Below are positions 57,940 through 64,000 of a stretch of DNA of 64,000 nucleotides, in pieces. The position numbers and the translations under genes were made by a program. Position 1 is the first letter of the stretch. Every line of letters begins with the position of its first letter. Below the pieces are notes generated by a model, which was not told the origin of the DNA, searched no databases, and saw nothing but the letters and a program-made list of their open reading frames with translations. This DNA is from Oceanicaulis sp. HLUCCA04 (GTDB taxonomy: Bacteria > Pseudomonadota > Alphaproteobacteria > Caulobacterales > Maricaulaceae). The stretch lies in contig LJSH01000001.1 in assembly GCA_001314625.1 (NCBI GenBank), forward strand, positions 62,001-126,000, in the 5' to 3' direction.

Positions 57940-60528
57940 TTACTGCGCGCTCCGGTAGGGATTGCGGAAATCATCCCCGAAGAAGACCGCGTTTGTCAGC
58001 ACCCGCGCAGAGCCGCGGAAATAGGCCCGGAAGTAGGGATTGTCGGCAAACAGGATCACCGCGCCGCTCCCGCGCCGCTCGGCATGAACAGCTCCAAGCC
58101 CTTGAATAGCTTGGATATTCGCCTCGGACGCATAGCCTGACAGCAAGCCATTTTCCGCGTAACGTATTGGAAGTGCAAAGGGATTGTCGCCCGGAGCAAA
58201 GCCGCTTGCGCTTTCGCGGTGAACCGGAAGACGGTTGGAGGCAAGGCCGAAGAGGAGGGGGTGGGAGAGATCCACATCTGTCGCGAAGATAGCCCCCGAA
58301 ACACCCTCGACCGTGTCCCATCGAGAAATCGTCTCATAGGCCAGGGCATCGGGGCCAGCGCTATCCCCCTCGCGCTCGGCGTAGCGGGCCGAGGCGAGCT
58401 CGTTGCGGATCGCCAAGTTGGCGCCCCCCTGGATGCCGATCAGCACCCCGCCTGCGCGCGTCCATTCGCCCAGCCTTTCAGCATCGGATTCGCCAAAGCC
58501 CGCATAGCCGCCATTGGGCAGGATGATATGGGTGTAGCGTGACAGATTGGCGCCGGAGAACTCGCTGATATCAATCATGGAAACCGGCATTTCCAGTTCA
58601 TGATCGAACAGGTGCCAAAGCTCGCCTGCGGCGTTCACATCCTGACCGCGTCCCGTCAGCAGCAGGATTTCCGGCCGGCGCACCGTGTTCACACCGAACC
58701 CGCCCAGATACGACCCTTCGCCGCTGGTGCCGGTGATGGCGGCATGAACCGTCACACCGTCCCCGGCTGCCCTCTGGACAAGGGCGTGGACAGTTTGCGG
58801 GTCGACGCCCTGCTGGCGCACCTGAATCACCACTGAACCGGGCGGGACAGTCACCTCGCCATCCGCCGTTGTGACAGTGATAGAATCCGGAACCATCCGC
58901 GCGCGGATGCCCGCTTCGAGGAAGCGGTATACGGCTCTCGGCGCGTAAAAGTTAGTCCAGTCAATGACATAGGCGTAGCCGGTAGTGGGCGGGGCAGGGA
59001 CCGCCCGGTCAGGCGCGCCGGCCCGCTCGCCAGCAAGATCCGGCGCGAAGAAACCGGGTCTAACGGGAGCAAAATCAAGGCCATAGGCCAGCGGCTGGGT
59101 CCAGCCGGAGACATCGTAAAACTCGGTCATGCCCTCCACGATGCGGGTCTCGAACAGGGCTTCGACAACGCGGAACTCACGCTGGCGGGCATTGACTACG
59201 TAGCTGTTTGCCGGGTCGAAATCTGTATTGTCCAGTCTTACGCGGCGCGAAAGCCGGTGAACCTCGATGCCATGAACATCCAGCATCTCAAGGAAATCAT
59301 TCAGCCTTCCGCTATCGGGCGAGCTGAACACATAGGCGAGGTTGGTTGCCGCACCGGCAAGCCGCGCGCCTTCGCGGTAGAAATCGCGCTGGAAGGACAG
59401 AAGTTGTTCACGGTTGGCAAGACCGGCGCGGATCAGTGCCAGACCGACGCGAGCCTGCTGGCCGATCTTGTCGTCGTAACGCAATGTTCCAAAATCGGTT
59501 TCCTGAATGATGCCGCGCACGGAGCTTTGCTCGAACAGATAGGGCACCGAGCCGACAAGGCCGGGATAACTCGAGCCGTAGCCGAGGTAGAAATCGTCGA
59601 AGAATTCCTCGCTTACATAGAGCGCGCCCTCGCCGTCGAGTTGCTCGTTCAGAAAGCTGTTCATGCGCAGATTAAGTTGCAGCCCGTCCTGTGACAGAAT
59701 CGGGTGCAGTCCGGCCGGTGGTCCGGGAGAAAAGAAATAGGTGGAATTGGTACCCATCTCGTGAAAGTCAGCCGCTATATTGGGCATCCATTCACGCGTC
59801 GCGCGCACCAGGGCCGCCGCCTCGGGCTGGGTAACGGGCAGCCACTGGCGGTTGATGTCGAACCAGTAATGGTTGGTCCGGCCCCATGGCCATTCATTGT
59901 AATGTTCCCGGTGCTGCGGGTCGGCGACCGGCACCCGCGCGCGGTGCATGTTCGTCCAGCTAGCAAAGCGGTCCGCGCCGTCAGGGTTGATTGGCCCGAT
60001 CAGGTGGATGACCGAACGGTCAAGCAAATCAGCGACTTCCGACCCCTGGCCGGCGGCCAGAAAATAGAGAAGCGGCATGATGGCATCGTAGCCGGAGGGC
60101 TCTGATCCATGCACGCCATGCGTGAACTGGATGATCACCGGATGGTCTTGCGGGATGGCATCGTTGTTGCTGGCCTGCGAAATTTCGTGCTGGGCATCGC
60201 GGATTTCCCCCAGCCGGGCGTGATTTTCCGGCGAGGTGATCGTTACCCGCATGATCTGACGGCCAAAATGGGAGCGCCCTACGGAATCGACGCTGACCCT
60301 GTCCGACGCTGCAGCGACAGCGCGCATATAGTCGGCGATCATGGCAGGCGTGTAGATGATGCTGCCGACGGCAAACCCCGTCACATCTTCAGGCAAGGGG
60401 ATTGCAGGATCGTACTCGACATCCTGGCCGATCAGATCAACTAAGGGGGCAGGCTCATAGGCCTCCGCCGGGAAGACCCAGAGACAGGCGGCCAGCACAA
60501 CGACCACCACGAACCGGCAAAGCACCAT
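57940..60528 (-). CDS. M14 family zinc carboxypeptidase-like metallopeptidase
   Basis: Signal peptide MVLCRFVVVVVLAACLWVFPAEA; Zn motif FTHGVHGSEPSG, later AADFHEMGTNSTYFF; start ATG 60528. Confidence 0.88.
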   Translation of the reverse strand: MVLCRFVVVVVLAACLWVFPAEAYEPAPLVDLIGQDVEYDPAIPLPEDVTGFAVGSIIYTPAMIADYMRAVAAASDRVSVDSVGRSHFGRQIMRVTITSPENHARLGEIRDAQHEISQASNNDAIPQDHPVIIQFTHGVHGSEPSGYDAIMPLLYFLAAGQGSEVADLLDRSVIHLIGPINPDGADRFASWTNMHRARVPVADPQHREHYNEWPWGRTNHYWFDINRQWLPVTQPEAAALVRATREWMPNIAADFHEMGTNSTYFFSPGPPAGLHPILSQDGLQLNLRMNSFLNEQLDGEGALYVSEEFFDDFYLGYGSSYPGLVGSVPYLFEQSSVRGIIQETDFGTLRYDDKIGQQARVGLALIRAGLANREQLLSFQRDFYREGARLAGAATNLAYVFSSPDSGRLNDFLEMLDVHGIEVHRLSRRVRLDNTDFDPANSYVVNARQREFRVVEALFETRIVEGMTEFYDVSGWTQPLAYGLDFAPVRPGFFAPDLAGERAGAPDRAVPAPPTTGYAYVIDWTNFYAPRAVYRFLEAGIRARMVPDSITVTTADGEVTVPPGSVVIQVRQQGVDPQTVHALVQRAAGDGVTVHAAITGTSGEGSYLGGFGVNTVRRPEILLLTGRGQDVNAAGELWHLFDHELEMPVSMIDISEFSGANLSRYTHIILPNGGYAGFGESDAERLGEWTRAGGVLIGIQGGANLAIRNELASARYAEREGDSAGPDALAYETISRWDTVEGVSGAIFATDVDLSHPLLFGLASNRLPVHRESASGFAPGDNPFALPIRYAENGLLSGYASEANIQAIQGLGAVHAERRGSGAVILFADNPYFRAYFRGSARVLTNAVFFGDDFRNPYRSAQ

Positions 60529-62614
60529 GATTTCAACCCCCGCAAAAGACAGCGTAAACCTAGGCAAGCAAGCGTTTGCGTCAAGCGTGACGCGCGTCTG
60601 CGCACTGGCTCTGCTGGGGGGTGCCTGCCTTGCGGCGCCATTGCATGCCCGCCAGGCCGAACCCGACGGCGGCGAGGTGATCGTCGTCAGCGCGACGCGT
60701 AGCGCACAGGAGCGCGGAGCCGCCGCTGTGCCGGTGGCGGTGATCGACAGCGATGCCATCCGGTCTGCCGGCGCGCAGCACGTGGCCGAGCTTCTGAACC
60801 GCGCGCCGGGCGTTCATATTCATCGCGGCAACGGGGTGGAGCATCTCACGTCGATCCGCTCGCCAGTCTTGAGCGCGGGCGCGGGCGCCGGCTCGTTCCT
60901 GTATCTGGAGGACGGCATATCGCTGCGCGCTCCGGCGTTTGCCAATATTAACGGCCTGTTTGAGGCGGTCGATGAGCTGGCCTCTCGTGTCGAGATCATT
61001 CGCGGGCCGGGCGGCGCGGTCTATGGCTCCAACGCCCTGCACGGGCTGGTGAATATCATCACGCCAGACCCGGCAGATGCGGACAGTCGCGCTGAGCTGG
61101 AAATTGGCAGTTTCGGGCGCGCGCGGCTTACGGCCATGGCCAGCGGCGCAACGCGGGCAGGGGACGGCTACATCGGTATCTCGGTGCGCTCCGAGGACGG
61201 TTGGCGCGAGGATGCCGCCCTGCTGCGGGCCGGGCTTCAGGCGCGGCTGGACTGGGGTGCTGGCGCGACCCGCTGGAGCCTGCGTGCCAGCGCAATTCAC
61301 CTGGAGCAGGAAACCGCGACCTTCGTGGACGGGTTCGAGGCTTATCGTGATGAGGCGGCCTCGCGCCGCAACGCCAACCCGGAAGCATTCCGCGATGCAC
61401 GGGCCGTCCGGGTCAGCCTGCACGCCGATCACGTTGTGTCAGAAGACTGGACGTTGGCCGGCGCGGTGTACGCGCGCAGCAATGATATGGACTTCCGCCT
61501 GCATTTTCTGCCCTCCACAGCGCTTGAGGAAACCGGCCATGACAGTATCGGTTTCCAGTCTGCCCTGACGCGCCAGACGGTTTCAGGGAGTGTCACGGCG
61601 GGTATCGATGGCGAGTGGACGCGCGGCTATCTGGTCGAGGACCAGACGCTGGCAAGCTTTGGCGCGTTTCCGCAAGGCATCCACTATGATTACGACGTTG
61701 AGGCGCTGACCGGCGCGCTCTTTGTGCAGGGCCGGCAAAGCCTGACCGGGGCGCTGGAGCTGGAGGGCGGGGCGCGTCTGGAAACCACGCGCTTTGACTA
61801 CACCAACAATACCGCCGACGGCGCGGTGGGGCGCTTCTTGCGCCTGCCCGGCCGCTCTGACCGTTTCACCACCTTTGCGCCCCATGCCGGGCTGGTCTGG
61901 CAGGCAGCCGATGGCGTCAGCGCCTTTGCCCGCATCGCGCGCGGGGTGCGTGCGCCGCAAACCGATGAGCTTTACCGCCTCCAGCCCGGTCAGGAGATTG
62001 ACGGTATCGAGCCGGAAGTCCTCGACAGCCTCGAGGCGGGCGTGCGTCTGTCGCGGTCTGACGGCCTTTCGCTGGAGCTGACCGGCTTCACCATGCTCAA
62101 GCGCAACGTGTTCTTCCGCGATGCCGACGGCATCAACGTCACCGACGGGCGCACCACACATGAGGGCATCGAAATAGAGGGCGCCTGGCCTGTCACGGAC
62201 ACGCTCACGCTCTCCGGCGCGCTGACCTGGGCCATCCACAATTACGATTTCGACAGGCCTGTCTCGCAGGCATCAGAAGTCATCTTGCGCGGCAATCGCG
62301 TCGATACGGCGCCGGAATGGCTGTGGAATCTGCGGGCCAGCTGGCAGCCGGTGGACGCCGTGCGCGCCGAAGCCGAATGGCTCTATGTGGGCGAGTACTT
62401 CGCCGATGCCGCCAACTCGGCGCGCTATGACGGGCACGACATTCTCAATCTGCGCGCCTCGCTGCGGGTCCGCGACGGTGTTGATCTTTTCGCCTCTGTC
62501 CGCAACGCGGCGGATGTCGGCTACGCAGAGCGGGCCGATTTTGCCTTTGGCGGTTACCGCTATTTCCCCGGAGAGCCGCGTAGCGTGTCGGTAGGCGTGC
62601 GCCTTGGGGGATAG
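60527..62614 (+). CDS. TonB-dependent receptor
   Basis: VIVVSATRSAQERGAAAVPVAVIDSDAIRSAGAQHVAELLNRAPGVHIHRGNG, VEIIRGPGGAVYGSNALHGLVNIIT; start may instead be the GTG giving MTRVCALALLGGACLAAPLHARQ. Confidence 0.9.
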   Translation: MISTPAKDSVNLGKQAFASSVTRVCALALLGGACLAAPLHARQAEPDGGEVIVVSATRSAQERGAAAVPVAVIDSDAIRSAGAQHVAELLNRAPGVHIHRGNGVEHLTSIRSPVLSAGAGAGSFLYLEDGISLRAPAFANINGLFEAVDELASRVEIIRGPGGAVYGSNALHGLVNIITPDPADADSRAELEIGSFGRARLTAMASGATRAGDGYIGISVRSEDGWREDAALLRAGLQARLDWGAGATRWSLRASAIHLEQETATFVDGFEAYRDEAASRRNANPEAFRDARAVRVSLHADHVVSEDWTLAGAVYARSNDMDFRLHFLPSTALEETGHDSIGFQSALTRQTVSGSVTAGIDGEWTRGYLVEDQTLASFGAFPQGIHYDYDVEALTGALFVQGRQSLTGALELEGGARLETTRFDYTNNTADGAVGRFLRLPGRSDRFTTFAPHAGLVWQAADGVSAFARIARGVRAPQTDELYRLQPGQEIDGIEPEVLDSLEAGVRLSRSDGLSLELTGFTMLKRNVFFRDADGINVTDGRTTHEGIEIEGAWPVTDTLTLSGALTWAIHNYDFDRPVSQASEVILRGNRVDTAPEWLWNLRASWQPVDAVRAEAEWLYVGEYFADAANSARYDGHDILNLRASLRVRDGVDLFASVRNAADVGYAERADFAFGGYRYFPGEPRSVSVGVRLGG

Positions 62615-62679
62615 CGCCGCACTGCTGGCGTGCTAGCTTTGGCCGCAACGCGCAGGTTCAGGCCCTTGGGGGAGATATC

Positions 62680-63864
62680 ATGAAAAAACTTGTGAGTGCG
62701 ATGCTGGCGCTGGCATGGACGGGTCTGGCGGGCGCGCAAGAGTATTTTCCGCCCGAAGGCGCAGAAAACTGGGAGCGGGTTGAGCCCGCCGCCGCCGGTT
62801 TCGAGCCTGATGCGCTTCGTGCCGCGATTGACTTTGCCGTTGCCAGCGAGACGCAAAATCCCGCCCCTCTGGGCGATGTGGTGAACGCGCGCGAACTGAC
62901 CGTGATGGTGCCGCTGCAATGGGCTGCCGAACCCTATTCCGATCCGGTCGGGCCGCTGGCAGACCGCGGCGATCCGTCGGGTCTCATCGTGCGCGGCGGA
63001 CGTATCGTGGCCGAGTGGGGTCAGCCTGAACGCGTCGACATGACCTTCTCGGTGACCAAGAGCTTCCTCGCACACGTGGTCGGCCTTGCCCTTGATGACG
63101 GCCTGATCGGCGATGTGAACATGCCGGTTTCGGCGCAAGTGGCCGATGACCGCTTTCACACCGCACACAATGCGGCAATCACATGGGACCAGATGCTGCG
63201 CCAGACCAGCGGCTGGTGGGGCGAGCTGTGGGGCAAGCCCGCCTGGGCTGACCGGCCCGGCGAGAACGCCTTTGACGATCTGGTGGCCGGACCGCCCGAG
63301 CCCGGCAGTGCCTATGAATACAATGATGTGCGTGTGAACGCGCTGGCGCTGGCGGCGACCCATGTGTTCGGCCGCGAGCTGCCTGACGTGCTGCGCGAGC
63401 GGATCATGGATCCGATTGGCGGGTCTGACGGCTGGGTCTGGCATGGCTATGCCAACAGCTATGCCGAGATTGACGGGCAGAGCCTGCTCTCGGTGTCGGG
63501 TGGTGGCCACTGGGGCGGCGGCATGTTCATCGACGCGTTTGACATGGCCCGGCTGGGGCTTCTCGATCTCCATCGCGGTGAATGGGATGGTGAACGCCTC
63601 CTCAGCGACGAGTTCTACAATGCGGCGCTGACCCCGGGCGAGCACAATCCGGGTTATGGCTATATGAATTTTTTCCTGAATGCGCCGGGAACCGGCTTTC
63701 ACTCTGAGGCGATACCGGCCAATGCGTATTTTCACCTCGGCGCGGGCGCGAACATCATCTTCGTCAGCCCGGACCATGATCTGGTAGCGGTGGTCCGCTG
63801 GATCGACGGCGCTGCGGCGACCGCGTTTTTCGAGCGCCTGATCGGGTCCATCGAAGGCGAGTGA
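62680..63864 (+). CDS. serine hydrolase (beta-lactamase/class C family)
   Basis: Signal peptide; SVTK (SxxK) in MTFSVTKSFLAHVVGLALDDGLI; YEYNDVRVNALALA (Y-x-N). Confidence 0.9.
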   Translation: MKKLVSAMLALAWTGLAGAQEYFPPEGAENWERVEPAAAGFEPDALRAAIDFAVASETQNPAPLGDVVNARELTVMVPLQWAAEPYSDPVGPLADRGDPSGLIVRGGRIVAEWGQPERVDMTFSVTKSFLAHVVGLALDDGLIGDVNMPVSAQVADDRFHTAHNAAITWDQMLRQTSGWWGELWGKPAWADRPGENAFDDLVAGPPEPGSAYEYNDVRVNALALAATHVFGRELPDVLRERIMDPIGGSDGWVWHGYANSYAEIDGQSLLSVSGGGHWGGGMFIDAFDMARLGLLDLHRGEWDGERLLSDEFYNAALTPGEHNPGYGYMNFFLNAPGTGFHSEAIPANAYFHLGAGANIIFVSPDHDLVAVVRWIDGAAATAFFERLIGSIEGE

Positions 63865-63947
63865 TCCATCTCACCGCCCCCTCTTGCCCCGGCTTCTGAC
63901 TGCCGTTAGCTGTGCAGCGAAATAATTTTTCTGAAAGGAAAGTCGCC

Positions 63948-64000
63948 ATGCCCCGCCAGACCGGTGCCGAGCACCTTGCCGATGCGCTGCTTGCCAACGG
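63948..64000 (+). CDS. start of a truncated CDS, possibly a thiamine-pyrophosphate-dependent enzyme
   Basis: MPRQTGAEHLADALLANG resembles the N-terminus of acetolactate-synthase-like TPP enzymes; only 17 codons visible. Confidence 0.4.
   Translation, partial: MPRQTGAEHLADALLAN

Noticed and set aside
1-64000. CRISPR arrays, IS elements, transposases, prophage or canonical toxin-antitoxin/restriction systems
   Set aside because: None recognised: no regularly spaced direct repeats, no transposase or integrase motifs in any translated ORF.

Overview
High-GC window with alphaproteobacterial features (possibly Hyphomonadaceae/Maricaulales-like; this is inference). Nearly every position is explained by about 50 protein-coding genes and one tRNA-His. 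No CRISPR array, transposase or phage module was seen. Main blocks: (1) AsmA-like, M48 protease, tRNA-His, then a small accessory patch (HIRAN protein, orphan HicB); (2) DUF2336, Hpt and receiver proteins, NAD kinase, EgtB; (3) RND efflux pair; (4) an about 15-kb CoA-ester catabolic region (three thiolases, two AMP-forming ligases, PaaN-like ALDH, PaaI-like thioesterase, nitronate monooxygenase, carotenoid oxygenase, TonB receptor, tandem-HxlR regulator); (5) OmpA, SLC13 and CaiB genes; (6) M20 hydrolase-astA-astD-astB arginine succinyltransferase cluster; (7) an array of paralogous single-TM proteins of unknown function ending in two disrupted genes; (8) a complete-looking his operon led by a TrpR-like YerC gene; (9) M14 peptidase, TonB receptor and serine hydrolase. 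Most interesting observations: an about 213-aa N-terminal extension on HisB that looks like a degenerate HisC lacking its PLP core and sitting in the hisC slot; a perfect palindrome between plausible -35/-10 boxes upstream of yerC-hisG; the DUF6090-like paralog array; a 22-nt cis element (18/22 identical) shared by two promoters of the catabolic region; and a tandem HxlR-HxlR fusion regulator. All family calls are from motif recognition by eye; no database search was run.
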